DNA from: Ustulina deusta
Taxonomy: Eukaryota; Ascomycota; Sordariomycetes; Xylariales; Xylariaceae
DNA: 64,000 bases
NCBI GenBank assembly: GCA_023159155.1
Contig: JAJNNX010000066.1
Span: 186,001-250,000 of the forward strand
Direction: 5' to 3'
Shown here: in pieces, positions 1-12,431 of the stretch
Layout of the letters: every line of letters starts with the position of its first letter
How positions within the stretch are numbered: position 1 is the stretch's first letter
The notes under the pieces: model-generated
What the model saw: the letters and a program-made list of their open reading frames with translations, nothing else
What the model was told of the DNA's origin: nothing
The model's database searches: none
Translations under genes and position numbers: made by a program

Positions 1-1781
1 CCTATACAGGGATACGCCCGGGGCCATCCTGATTCCTGGTTCCTGGTGGAGTCCACTGGAAACAGCTATCAGAGCGATTGGTGGTTGGACTGATTCTATC
101 GTGGGAAAAAGAAGAGCCAGTAAGTCGTGTTGGGTTTGTGCGTGTAAGTCAAAGAGTGTAAGTGCTTGTAAGTCAGCACGGCATGTCGCCCAACCCACCA
201 CCCAACCATCGTTTTATCACGCTCCTCAACCCTTTCCAGGCACAAGAGGCCGACATGTGAGGGACGACGCAAATCGTGAGAATCAAGCTAGCTCTCCCAC
301 CTCCTGTCTCTCTCTCCCCCGCCCCAATTTCCATTTGCCCACGGTCCCCTGCTCTTGCTGCACCAAGCCTCCAGAATTACGACTGGCTCGGGTCTTCAAA
401 ACGCTCACGCTCGCTCACATATACATATACACTACTCCATGCACCATATCCCGTGCTACCACCAGAGAGAAGGAACCTTGTTCAGCTTCAGCTTCACGGG
501 AATATATATACTGCACCAGTCCAACCCCGCGTCCGCCCACTGGCATCTGTCGTGCCTTGGTTACCACCGAGGACTCGAATTTGGAGACAGGCTTTGCACC
601 GTCACTGCTACCACACTCGCTTGGCCGACTGTCACAGGGCCATCTGCACAAGACCCCGGAGCCGTATCGGAATTGGACGGATCCTGGATTTGATTGGAGA
701 AGAAGCGTTTTCTTTCTTCTGCTGGAGGACCAGCACAGCACAGACAGGAGCCTAACGACTGCTTACCCCACGAATACTCCCAAGCGGCATACACGCCTCA
801 CACCACAACACACACCTCACACATCACACACCACACCACACACCACCTGGGTACACGTGGACGGCTGCAACGCAGTAGAGTCGTGTGCACGGCGAGTGGT
901 ACACGTATGAATGTGCGAAGCCACGAGGCCACTTGAAGCTTGGAAATCCTCACCACTTGGCTCTTTTAGGAGTAGCAACGAGGGAGCCAGCATAAACCCG
1001 ATCTATCTCGTCAACTTTATCTGCCCTACCAAGTATATTATGTGGAGGTAGAACTTGGCCCCGTCTTCAGCGTGTTTTGTTTCGACTATTGTTGAGTAGC
1101 AAAGAGCAAGAGACGGATCAGCTTCCAGGGTCAAAGCGCGGGAAGAGAAAGAAGAAACGAGATTGGAGACGACGCAGCAGCAGCAAGCTTTCGGTTCTCA
1201 TTGACGCATACCTACCTGGTGTATCGGCTGGGTATATTGGAGAAGCATAGCTCATACAGCATACAGCACACTCCCCCACTATTCGTCATTCTCTCACCAC
1301 TACTGCAACACCAAAACATACACGGACGCGCGCACTTACACCAGCGACCTTGGCCGTTTACTCGCTCACAAAATCCAGACACATTCACAGCAATCGTTGA
1401 ATTGTCTATTCTCCCCGCCCAATCAAGGAAGCACTACCATCCGCGGTGCTTGCGAATCCATATCATATATCGCCGCTACTTGTCCTCTCGCAGATTGGTA
1501 TAGTAGCCGACTGACACTCACCACCGAGTATCGTCGTGTGTCGGCGGCGTGATCGCTGACCTGGGCTTCCTCGTCCCACAGACAGCATGTCTCCTGGCCT
1601 ACGCCCTCTTCGACTCCCACTACTAGTTGAACGAAGGAGAAAACAAGAAGAAGCTGCTGCCATTGCCGTGGTAACAGCTTGTGAAACGACTGACGGCGAT
1701 CTTTCTTCCTGTCAGTACAATTGGCAGCACCAGCAAACCCGCCAACACCCGCTTGTCGCGGCAGATTCGATCTCGTCAAGC
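1..1781. other. Upstream region of the Ser/Pro-rich gene, no supported gene
   Basis: No gene is supported here. The stretch is rich in pyrimidine tracts (for example around 295-330) and CA-rich sequence. Open frames on both strands have compositions expected of low-complexity DNA (Thr/His/Pro-rich from CA repeats) and no recognisable domain. It probably holds the promoter and a long 5' leader of the gene that starts at 1782. An upstream in-frame ATG at 1587 could extend that gene by 65 residues. Confidence 0.5.
788..848. repeat. CA-rich low-complexity tract
   Basis: The sequence is an imperfect run of CACAC, CACCA and CACAT units, giving His/Thr-rich translation in several frames. It is seen directly and looks like a degenerate microsatellite upstream of the first gene. 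No function is implied. Confidence 0.6.
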
Positions 1782-3286
1782 ATGACGTCTCCAGTGACAC
1801 CCACCTTCTCCGCTCGGGGGCACCTACGCTATTCGAGTTCCATGTCCTCGTTTGATCTGGCTCTACCCGCAAGTTGCGAGGACTTGGCCTCCTCACCCAC
1901 CCAAGCTCTGCAAACGCCTAGCAAACGCATTCTTGACGATGTCGAAGAAGAGCCCTTTGAGTATGACCGCTTTCACCACTATGTTCGAGACGCCCATGTC
2001 GCATACGACGACATCTCGGAGCAGGTCGACCTGTATGACTGCTTGTGTAAGTGCGCATGACTTGCCATTGAGTGGCCCCCACATCACATTCTAACCATCC
2101 TATCTTTCTAGGTGACGAGCCATGCATTCACCGAGATGCCGATATTATGCGGTCCACAACCAACTTTTACGCACGAGGCAGAGGAGTTGAATCCAATCCC
2201 AGTTATCTCAGCGATAGCGACTCTCCTACCTCACAACGCTCATCAAGGACGAAGCAGCGCAATGGGTTTTTACCGCCGCTCACCAGTCTTTCGCATCGGA
2301 TAGGCTCTCGTTTTCCCTTTTCACGATGGAGATCGCCCAGGAAGTTGAGTGCCGTGAGCTCACCCGTTTCAGACATGGGCTCTGAGCGCCGCTCCACCTC
2401 CCGTGCCCCCTCCAGTCGATCATCGTCTTTGTCGAGATCGAATCGGTACCTCCCTGACCGCACCAACGAGCCACCGCTCCCACCGACACCTGCTCTGTCA
2501 TTCTTCGACAGCAGCGACAGTATCACTTTACCCGGGCCCTTGGATATGGAACATGGCGATTACGTGTTGTCAACAATTCACCGTGAGCGCGCACAAGCCA
2601 CGACGCCCCTCTTACCTCCCATGATGACAAGCAACTTTGCCGATTACGTTCCCTCCCAGCCCTCACCACTGCAATCGCCCACTATCGCCTGTCCCTTTGG
2701 CGAGGAACCACAATCGCCACTTATCTTGTCTCCTCCTCTCAGCACTAAGCCGTCCATATCGTCCTTCCGGCAGATGATGGCATCTGGTGAACTCCCTGAT
2801 CTGGCTCAGGATTCCTGGTCTGATCGTCTTGGACACGCCAATTTTACCATCTTTCCTGTTCCGTACAAACCCGCGGTCCCGACCCTGTCATCGCTTCTGG
2901 AGCTCCGGGCGGACTGGGAAACGGCACGTGTCAACTATACCAAACACCTTGTCCGGACTGGTGAGCATTACGGCCTTACTTCCAAGACGTATAGGTATAC
3001 GGAGGAGAAATGGGCAGAAGTTGATCGACACTGGCGCGCACTCCACGATGAAATTGTGGATGCTGTCGTGGCCAGTGGCGAAGCAGCAGGTTGCGAAAAG
3101 TTCGATGAGACTATCATTACCACAGTACCTGTCATGGATGGCGAGGGCAAGTTCCCCGAACGGGGTGACGAAGATATCGTCGGCCCCATGGTACGAGAGG
3201 TGATGATGACTTCACCTACTGGGACCGAGCGACGACGCCCGAGCTTCTGGCGCAATTTGACAGACCGCGTCGGGCTACGAAAGTAA
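1782..3286 (+). CDS. Ser/Pro-rich fungal protein of unknown function (two exons)
   Basis: Exons are 1782-2046 and 2112-3286. The 65-bp intron 2047-2111 has a GTAAGT donor, a TCTAACC branch site and a TCTAG acceptor; joining restores a Cys codon and gives about 479 residues. The N-terminal two thirds are Ser/Pro/Arg-rich and probably disordered, with phosphosite-like SPxS patches. The last roughly 130 residues look folded: a segment beginning FTIFPVPYKPAVPTLSSLLE, then a helical stretch rich in Trp, Arg and Glu (DWETARVNYTKHL, EEKWAEVDRHWRALHDEI). The C-terminus is basic. Proteins of this layout recur in filamentous ascomycetes without assigned function; that is general impression, not a search result. 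I chose ATG 1782 because the sequence before it looks non-coding, but in-frame ATG 1587 is an alternative. No signal peptide or membrane segment is seen. Confidence 0.8.
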
Positions 3287-4846
3287 AGACTGCATTGATC
3301 GCATACGCTCTGGAAAAGATGGGACGAGCGATGACTTATGATCCAACGGCCCCACGAAATTAATGACCATTACGTCTTGAGCGGCATTTATGTTCATTTC
3401 AATTATCTGCTGGTGAATTTTTTTTCTGCCTTTGTTTTTTTCCGCATAGAGAGATACCATTCTGTTGCCTGCTTACTCGGGCACATCCCTTGTTTTTTTC
3501 TGCGCCGTCGGAGTCGATGTTTTATGGGAGCGCCCTAACGCGAGCTGGGCCACATATTGCTTAATGTTGTATGTATGGGACGATTTCGGCACATACGCCA
3601 CCTTAAGGCCTTCGGATCTGGCAAATAGAGTCCGCGACCTTAGCGCACATACGAGCTCTATCTTCGTTGTTTTACCTAGCGTCATTTTTTCGGCCTGGTG
3701 TTCGGAACTTCTTTACCAAAAAAAAGGGGGCGGCGAGCCACATACTACTGTCATGCATTTTCGGTTATTGAAACCTTGTGTATGGGCATGGCTGTACTCC
3801 CAGACGGGACGCCACATTTGCTGGCTCCCTTCAAACTCGCTGACTTGCCTCCCGAGGTCTTTCCTCCACCCCCCTCTCACGGACCGACTTCTGCAGCCAC
3901 GCGACGGGACGAAGCCAGTCTTGCTATTTATTCAGTTCTTGGTGTGGCCGTGCCACACTACACATTAATCACTAGTGTCTATTTTCACCTTACCTAGTGT
4001 CGATTCTATTCTCTTGCGCCGCATCCGCAATTAGAAAGGAAACTTTACGGGCGACCAAGGATTAGGGAAGGAGGGAGGGAAACGGAGTCAATTGGGTGTA
4101 CTGGTTGTACTGTCATGATGTCTTTCATATACGGCATACCGCTTCGACTTGTACACCATGTTGTCTAGATAGGGCGCTGGAGTAGGCCGCGAAATCTTGC
4201 GGATGAGAGGAAGATTACTAGCTGCTGGCCCTCACGTTTACTTCTCGTGTCAATCCTCGTGGTTGACGACGAAGAAAAGAGATGAGTAGATGCCAGCCTC
4301 CGGCCTCGAGGGTTAGACTCTCGAGGTGTCGAGGAGACATGAGAGCGACATTTAAATAACAATATATAAAAAAAACACTGGAAAATTTGCCCTTGAACAC
4401 AACATTGTCTCGCGTCCTTACGCCCGTGATAATGTCATATCAGTCATTGCTGATGTGCACTTCAAGCGCCCATCTAATAGATCATCCCTACTCCGTAGTC
4501 GGTGATTACCCCAACTACTTGAGACCCTTGTTATGAAAATAGTCCGGCTTACACGCACAATACGTCTATCCTAACGGCTCATGTATGGTCTGCACGCAAT
4601 CATAAACGAGCATCTAACGAGCCAGTCTCGAGGTGGTTCACGCTGCCAGCTGTGCTATATATAGACAACCGATATCAATGTAATGCAGGTATATCTGCAC
4701 TCTACAGGATAAGGTACCTGTCATAAGCCGCCAAACACAGAACCTTCGCGTCGATCAATTAGGTTGACGGAGGCCTTGTTGCTAACCAACATCGCAAAGA
4801 TCACCGGCGATGAAAATGTGAACTATACGCTACTATTATTGAGCCT

Positions 4847-4914
4847 TTCATGTCAGGTGGACAAGGTATTGCGCCTTCCATGACAGGTCGACAACCTTGT
4901 CCACCCGACATGAA
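4847..4914. repeat. 21-bp inverted repeat (potential hairpin)
   Basis: The left arm (4847-4867) and right arm (4894-4914) are reverse complements over 21 bases with one mismatch, separated by 26 bases. The loop contains a third diverged copy of the arm's start (CATGACAGGTCGACAA versus CATGTCAGGTGGACAA). This is seen directly. It may be a small transposon relic or a protein-binding palindrome; no flanking target duplication was recognised. Confidence 0.75.
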
Positions 4915-6970
4915 AATAGAGTTGTCGAGGAACCCTGTTAGGGCTAGGTATCGGACCGCGCCAGTACGTCATAAAGCGAAGAAGAACACTCGCCTTCTAA
5001 CTCTGGAACTCCCTGGGTCCACCGGTTTAACATTGTCATCAACCGGAATTAATACGGGACGAGCAGCTGAGCATGGAGATCCTATCCTTAGGTACGAGTT
5101 GAAAGCGATATCGCCCACCAAAAGGCTTGTTTCAATTGTCAAAGCGTCAAAGATCTGCGATTCAATATCGGATTATAGTAGGTAGGTAGGCGATTGTTCA
5201 CGAATCCTTGTCCTAGGTAGAGCATGTCTATCTAATAACTTCCCCACCACTCTACCGGCATCGCTTGGAAGTACATGTGAATTGTTATTTTCACGGGACT
5301 GCATGTCTATTTGGAATAATGTCATTTGCCGACTTGTGCAATGCCTAAGAAAAGGGGCGGGGGCGGGGAAGAAAAGGAAAGAATGATAAGAAAACAACCA
5401 TAGAAAGTTGGTATGGTTTAGGTAGTTAAGGTAAGGATAGAAGTAAGCAATGCGGTGGCTCTGAACTGGTATATATCTCTTGTAGTCTTAGAATGAAGTG
5501 TAGGACTATCTATATGCTTGCGTAAGGACTATTTCTAAGTTGACCTGCCAGGTGAATCTTGTTTCGTGCCTTACAAGTAGGTTCTATCTAGTACACTACA
5601 AGTTGCCAAGTCCGGACTCTAATTACATGTTAGCACTTGCAGATATCTGATTTGAAAGGGCATCTAAGTATCTACCTAGGTAGTATTTTATTGCAACTAG
5701 AGTTTAGACTGAGAGACAGCCACGTGGGATAAGCAGCCAATTAAGCACGGGCTGCCATTCAAGTCATCGCAATTTGATTCAAATAACATTAGTATAAAGG
5801 TTTATATGATCGCAGTCGAGAGTTTTTCATCATCAACCTATGTTAGCAGACCTATGTCCTATACAGGAGGGGTAATAGTGATAATAGTAATGATAATGAT
5901 GATGTAATGGATCCATTTATGAAGAGAGAGATGAAATAAAATAGAATGCTTACATATGTAGGTACCTATAGGTATGGAAGTTGAGCTGTCCCAAGATATG
6001 GGAACCAAAGAGTTGAAGCAAATCATGTTCCCAAAGTTTGATCTGATAAATATCTCCATGTACCTGCGTACTTACTACCTTAGGTAGGTACTTCTGTATC
6101 AATGCAAATTAGGTAGCATTTCATGTTAAGGTATATCTGTACCTCTGAAGTACCTGCCTCTTACACATTACCTACCCTAGACTCCATACATGTAGGTACT
6201 TACACAGATTGCCGTTGATCGCAACTCTTAAGACAAGATTGGGTGTTCTCTTGCAATAGCCACGCTGGTTTCATTCCTCAAAAAAAAACCTACCCATCTA
6301 CATTGCCGTCTTGCTTAAACCCATTGTATAGAGATACTGAACGCTGGCTCCCCAATCCCTATATGTAGTATACCTACTAGTACCTCGTGGAGTGGTGCAA
6401 AAAGGGTACCAGGATAAGTACCTTCCTTATCTCTTGGAAGGGGGCATCAGGCCACCAACATGTAATTCTCACAGCATATCGAACCACTCGAAGGTGCGTA
6501 AGCCACACAATCCCCCGCAGGACTTGCAGAGGCCCCACTAGCCCCAGCATCAATTAGCCGCAGTAGCAACCTGAGTTGGCTCCTGGCTGCCATCTCCACT
6601 CCATCTACATTTGTGCATGTCATGTACCTACACTAACTATACGCCGCGACCCGACCAATCAAGACGCAAGTTTGTGGGCAAAAGTGCAGCTCACGCTCCA
6701 CCCTGGCAGAACCACCGATCAGCCTGCTACATTCACCACACTACACCACCTGAATGCTACCTCTTCATCCCTCGACCTGGCACTCCTGCAATCCAACCAG
6801 AGAACACGCCCGGCCCGGTTCAGCTCGGGCGACCAACATATCCCAGAACGACAACCGACCAACGAACGTTGCACCACTGCTGCTGCTGCTGTCGCCCCTG
6901 CTCTCGACCTCACATTCCGCCGATATCGACGCAGTCTCGACCGAACCGCTGCGACCAGCTGCCTGCGTCG

Positions 6971-7006
6971 ATGAAGAAATCCAATTTCCTCGTTGATCGC
7001 ATGTAG
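6971..7006 (+). promoter_or_regulatory. Upstream ORF before the demethylase start
   Basis: An ATG at 6971 opens an 11-codon reading frame (MKKSNFLVDRM) ending at the TAG at 7004-7006. Its last two codons form an ATG-TAG start-stop pair, only 16 bases before the main ATG at 7023. If the mature leader includes this stretch, it would act as an upstream ORF lowering translation of the main frame. The transcript start is unknown, so this is inference. Confidence 0.45.
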
Positions 7007-7022
7007 CATCCCAATCGCGGCC

Positions 7023-10000
7023 ATGCCTGTCGAAGCGACTGCGCCTGAGCTTGCACGAAACGAGCCCGCGGCGGTGCTCCACGACAGCCAACCTCGCCCG
7101 GCCCACGATGCCCACCCTCATGACGACGCTCAGCCGCATGGGAAAGCCGCTCCAGTGCTCGCCGGCTATGCAGAGCCTCACCCATCCCCCAAACACATCG
7201 GCTTGCATTCCCCGCCCGACAGCAACAGCGCCATGAAGCTCGATGGCAGCGATGACTCTGAACTGAGCGACGTCGAGGATCCTACCCTTGAGCCTGGCCA
7301 TGTGCCTTTCCTCCACACCCAATCCACCCCCCAGCAACCCCCCCAAGATGACGAAGACATTGACGAAGACATTGGCGAAGTGACCCCGGACCATTGGTCT
7401 GGCACAGTTCCAGTCTTCAAGCCCGACATGTCCCAGTTCAAGGACTTCAAGAAATTCGTACGTCGACGATGCACCGCCGCTCCCGCTCCCGCTCCCCCCG
7501 CACGACCGTGCTGTGTTCGCGCTACTGACCTGGGTTATGACTAGATGGAGAAGGTCGATTCCTACGGAATGAAATCCGGCATCGTCAAGATAATACCTCC
7601 ACAAGAGTGGAAGGACAAGCTTCCTGCGCTCGGAGACTTGGTGAAGCAGATCAGGGTCCGCGAACCCATTAGACAGGAGATCATGGGGTCCAATGGTACT
7701 TATCGACAGGTAAACATCCTCCACCAGCGATCCTACAACCTGCCCCAGTGGCGGCAGCTCTGTGACCAGAGTGAACACCAGCCCCCTGCTAGGCGAGGAG
7801 AAAGGCGCGCGCAAGCCCCTCCCAAACCCAAGGGAACATCTGCTTCGACGTCATCCGGCTCTAGAAGACGCGGTGCTACTGGTGTTGGTGCCGGCGGACG
7901 CTCTACGAGGAGCAAGACGAGGAGAGGTGGGGCCAAAGGTAGTGTTGCAGACCCAGACGACCGTCCCATGACACCAGTCTCACCTAGGGCCGCCGAGGCC
8001 GTTATCGATTCCGTGGAGCAGGATATAGGCGATGACATTGAAGACGACGACCCGGTTGTACCAACTGTTGGTCGGATGGGCGGCTCGAGACAGGCCAAGC
8101 CCAAGGAGCAGAGCACTTCTGCTCGACGCAAGTACGCTCGTCGCGAGGGTTCTGCTAGGATTGACGAAGAGGCTTTCAAGGACTTCGACTATCAAATGGA
8201 CATCTCTGACTATACACCTGAGAGATGTGAGGAACTCGAACGTATATACTGGAAGTCTCTCACATATGCGCCGCCTCTATATGGAGCTGACGTTCTTGGA
8301 ACTCTGTTTGATGATTCTACTGAGGGCTGGAATCTCAATAAGCTTCCGAACCTGCTCGACGTCCTGGGTACCAAAGTTCCCGGTGTCAACACGGCCTATC
8401 TGTACCTCGGCATGTGGAAGGCCACATTCGCCTGGCATTTGGAGGACGTCGATCTTTACAGCATCAACTACCTTCATTTTGGTGCGCCAAAACAGTGGTA
8501 TAGCATTTCCCAAGGCGACGCTCGCCGATTCGAAGCCGCTATGAAAAGTATATGGCCTACGGATGCCAAAGCTTGTGGTCAGTTCCTACGTCACAAGGCC
8601 TTCTTGATTTCGCCAAATCACCTTCAGCAATATTTTAACATCAAAGTTAATAAGTGTGTTTCATATCCTGGAGAATTCGTCGTGACCTATCCTTACGGCT
8701 ATCACTCCGGATACAACCTCGGTTACAATTGTGCAGAAGCTGTCAACTTCGCCTTAGATTCCTGGCTGCCGATGGGGAAAATTGCTAAGAAGTGCGAATG
8801 TGCTCAAGCGCAAGACAGTGTATGGGTTGACGTTTACGAAATTGAACGAAGACTACGGGGTGAAGAAACAGATTACGAAGAGACGGAGGATGAAGAAGAA
8901 GAGGACGAAGACGACGATGATGAGCCTGACACTAACATGCCCACACCTCAATCTACTCTTGCCATCAAACTCAAACCGCCTGGACGAAAACGCAAACGGG
9001 TAGTAACTGATAAAGGAGAAAAGAAGGCTAAGAAGATCCGACTGCGCCTCAAAATTCAGGTTGAGCCACCGTGTTGTCTTTGCCCACATGACATTCCAAG
9101 TATCGAGCTACTGCCAACCGACGACGACCGTAAGGCTCATCGCCTCTGTGCCCTTTATAGTGCGGAGACTTGGATTGAGACAGTTGATGGGAAGGAGGTT
9201 ATCGCAAATGTCGCGAACATAAGCAAAGCTCGGCTTGACCTCAAATGCTTGTTCTGCCGCTCCAAGAGGGGAACGTGCTTTCAGTGCTCCCACAAAAAGT
9301 GCGCTAGATCCTACCACGCAACATGCGCCGCCGCGGCCGGGGTCTTTGTCGAAGAAGCCGAAGTGCCCATATTCGGTGAGGACGGCACAGAATATAAGGA
9401 GCAGGCGTTCGAATTCAGTTGCCGATTTCATAGGACTAAACGTGACCGGAAGTTGGATGGAGACGTCCTGGATGATTGCCAGAAGACGCGTCGGGCTGCC
9501 TCTGCACTCAGGAAAGGCGACATCTGCCAGCTTCAATACCACCGTGGTGATATCTTTGCAGGCATTCTTGTTGAAAATCGAGACAGCGAGCAGACATTCC
9601 TCCTAGATATTATACCAAACGGGTACGGCCACCGAACTAGCCCTAGTAGTAGTCAAGTGCTAACGAACTCTAGGGATCGAGTGGAAGTGGAATGGAAATG
9701 GTTGCTTCTCCCGGATCCGGCCGACTTGCATTTACCACGCGCGTCGCAAAATGCTGTTCCGATGCCAACCTCGCGCAAGGCCAAGGAGCTCATCAATGCG
9801 ACTAGAAAGCGAATCGAGGAGCCTCCTCGCCCCGAAGAGCCATTCGTCGAAGGCGGTTTTGTCTGGGCAGAGTTTAACTACCACGATCTTGAAACGAACA
9901 AGGTCCAAGCTAGGGTGGATTTGTCCAAGGAGAATCAGATTTGGTACTACCTGGGAAGGTACTCTACCGACGCCCGACCACAATATACCGATGATCCCCG

Positions 10001-12431
10001 GAAGAAGAAACACAACGGCAAGAGTAATTTCTTGGACTCTATCCCCCGCCCGGCTCCTCCGCCCCCTCTGCCACGGAAGTCGTACGGTTCGACCTTTTCT
10101 ATTCACACCCCTGCTCCGGTGCCAAAGGCCGAGAAGCCATATCAATACAAGCCCCGGGATCCTGTGCCACCAATTTATATCCGCTCTCCGTTTACCGCAC
10201 ACCAGTTTGTACCAAAGCCTTCCCCTTACACTACCCAGCAGTTCGAGCCCAAAGTTTCTACTGGTAATACATTCGTCCACCACACACTGCCTATTACTAG
10301 ACCACCAAACTACGGCACTCCTCCACCGCCGGCTTCCTTACCTTCGCCTTCACCATACTATAAGTTCCAGCATGCATCCTATACACCACCTGGGCAGCAG
10401 TCACAGCGTTTGCACCAGCCACCGCAGGCACAGCCGGCAACGCCATCGTCGCAACAACGGTCACAGCGAGCACCGCAAAAGCCCCAACCTTATTCTACGT
10501 TCCAACTCAATCAGCCGGGCCAGCAATCACAGCAAGCTACGCCACATACCACCCCTTGTTTCACGGCTCACTCAGCAGACCTGACGCAACAGTCGCAATC
10601 ATCAGGGCCACAACCTATGACTGCCTCTGCTCCACAAGATAGTGCCAATGCTACCCCTACCCCTCCTGTTGCAGCGGAGCAGCAATTCGTATCAAGACGA
10701 CCTTCCCTTCCGAGGCCAACACCCACTCAGAATGCTATTGGCCATACGCGCAATAGATCTTCTGTTAGTAGTCACAGTGGACGCCTCGCTCTCGGCTCTG
10801 GACAGCGATTCGGGACACCGCCTTCATCTTACGGACATGCGCGGGGAGACTCGATGACAAAGTCGCCTTTTAGCCATGGTTTCACACAGCCACCTGGTCT
10901 AGGACCTTCGCCATCGCCACAGAATGGCCGGCTATTCCAAACACAAGCAAGGGCACGATCAAGTTCACTAGTATCAAATATTTCGCTGAACACACCGATG
11001 ACGTCATCGGCCATCCGGCCGTCGTCCTCAGCCTCTGCCCAAGCATTAGCGGAGCACTTGCAGTCAGTTATTTCATCGAATCCGTCCAAGGAGCTGCGGC
11101 CGAGCGTTATCCAGAAATATGCCTTTTTCCAAGTGCATCATAATAGGTTCGTCTATTCGTCCATTGGCCCATTCCTCTGTATATTTCTCCGTGTTCTAAT
11201 CATCTATCTTAGGGACTCTACCAAATATAGGACTCCATATGCCCACTGGGGTGGGTTCACGAACGGATACGAGGGAAGTCTCCGCGCGCATTTAATGCGG
11301 ACGCCCGATGCATTATATAGTATCCAAAGACAACCACTAGGCTTGGGTGGAACGAGCGGTGGATTGTCGTCAACTCCTCAGAAGGCTGCCACATGCGTTC
11401 CGCTGCCGGCCAGCACTTCGAGTAATGCTGTGCTGCAGTCTCCATCTCCCGTTGCATACCATACCCCACCCGTACAACCAGTTGCGGTTCATAGTACAGC
11501 CATACCTTCAGCATCACCCTTAGGAACACAGTCAGCGCCACCTCCGGCAGCTCAGCAGCCTGAGGGGGGAAACTCATCTAATTGGCCTCCAGGTTTGGTC
11601 AATCAATGGGACAACAGTCTCAGCGCAGGAGCGGCTCTACACCCGGCCATTCGGGCGCACTATGCAGCCATGCTATCGAATAGGAACGTGAAGATGGAGA
11701 ACCAGTCCGACGCCAGTGTCACAAATCAACCGCTAGCAATGATTCCGCCAATGCCTCCGGTCTCCTCGGCTTCTCTAAATTCATTAACTCCACCAGCACC
11801 CGCAACTCCGGCACCGGGGTTGTCATCAACGTCCCCACCTAGTCATCCTGTGTCGAGACATACAGCCCAGCCCAAGTCGACAACCCCTATTCCTCCACCA
11901 TCGCTCCCCGTTGCATCTAAGACGCCACTGGGCACGTCCGCGCTTGCCAGTTCAGCCAAAGCGCCAGTCGTGCCAAAAAAGACCCACATTCCTGCACCAC
12001 GGCCATGGGAGACCCTACGCAAGATGCAGCAGACACCTGCTCAACCAGCCATAACGCAGTCATCACCACCTGCTCCTCCACTTACAACTCGAAGTCCTGC
12101 GCTGATGACGCCTAGTCCGCCAGTCTTGCCCGTCTACAGCCAAGCGGAGAGTTCAAGGCATCTTCCCAACCCGGGATTCCAGCCTAATCATGTTGTAAGC
12201 CGACCTTTCCGGCAGACTTTCCCACCAGCAGTACCTAACAGCAACAGATTCAGTCTGCCGGCTTTCGGGTATCACCCGTACGGCAGCCCCGATCAGCCGC
12301 CGCACAACTTTCAGGGCCCGTCGCAGTCGGTCAATCACCACCACCACCAGACACAACAGGGTGGCATTCTCCCACCGCCATTTCAGGGGAACAGCCCACC
12401 CCCACCCCCTTTCCTACAACGAAGCCCCTAG
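7023..12431 (+). CDS. JmjN/JmjC/PHD histone lysine demethylase, KDM4/KdmA/Rph1 type
   Basis: Nuclear Fe(II)/2-oxoglutarate demethylase, by family acting on H3K36 and/or H3K9 methyl-lysine. Exons are 7023-7457, 7545-11146 and 11213-12431, about 1751 residues. The first intron (87 bp) splits JmjN; joining gives DMSQFKDFKKFMEKVDSYGM at about residues 135-154. The second (66 bp, with a CTAAT branch) is in frame and stop-free. JmjC lies at about 360-560. Iron ligands are visible as His443-x-Glu445 (AWHLEDVDLY) and His532 (YPYGYHSGYN); the 443-to-532 spacing of 89 is close to the 88 of human KDM4A. An acidic stretch follows, then an extended PHD-type zinc region at about 655-750 (CCLC, CLFCRSKRGTCFQC, HATCA). 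A conserved module follows (DICQLQYHRGDIFAGILVEN), then about 750 Pro/Gln/Ser-rich residues. The N-terminus is acidic and disordered. The 3' end is uncertain because coding character continues in another frame beyond the stop. Confidence 0.93.

Larger units (their letters stand above)
3287..7022. other. Intergenic region with inverted repeat, palindromic motifs and 5' leader of the demethylase gene
   Basis: About 3.7 kb without a supported gene. The first few hundred bases should hold the terminator of the upstream gene. The open frame at 3465-3968 lacks protein-like composition. From about 5.1 to 6.4 kb the DNA is AT-rich with repeated GGTAGGTA/TACCTAC words. An inverted repeat lies at 4847-4914. 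The pyrimidine-rich stretch at about 6.57-7.02 kb is probably the promoter and leader of the demethylase gene and carries a short upstream ORF. Confidence 0.5.

Noticed and set aside
101..910. A 269-codon plus-strand open frame with a CA-rich 3' part.
   Set aside because: Composition follows low-complexity DNA (Thr/His/Pro from CA repeats); the other frames are equally open and there is no domain.
3465..3968. A 167-codon frame just after the Ser/Pro-rich gene.
   Set aside because: No recognisable motif, overlaps other open frames, and lies where the 3' untranslated region is expected.
6765..7814. A 349-codon minus-strand frame opposite the start of the demethylase gene.
   Set aside because: It is the antisense shadow of GC-rich coding sequence; the plus strand has JmjN and correct splice sites.
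12195..12247. A possible 53-bp intron (GTAAGC donor, CCTAACA branch) that would fix the demethylase frame conflict.
   Set aside because: It would put the well-formed sequence that follows (NRFSLPAFGYHPYGSPDQ) into another frame; kept only as an alternative.
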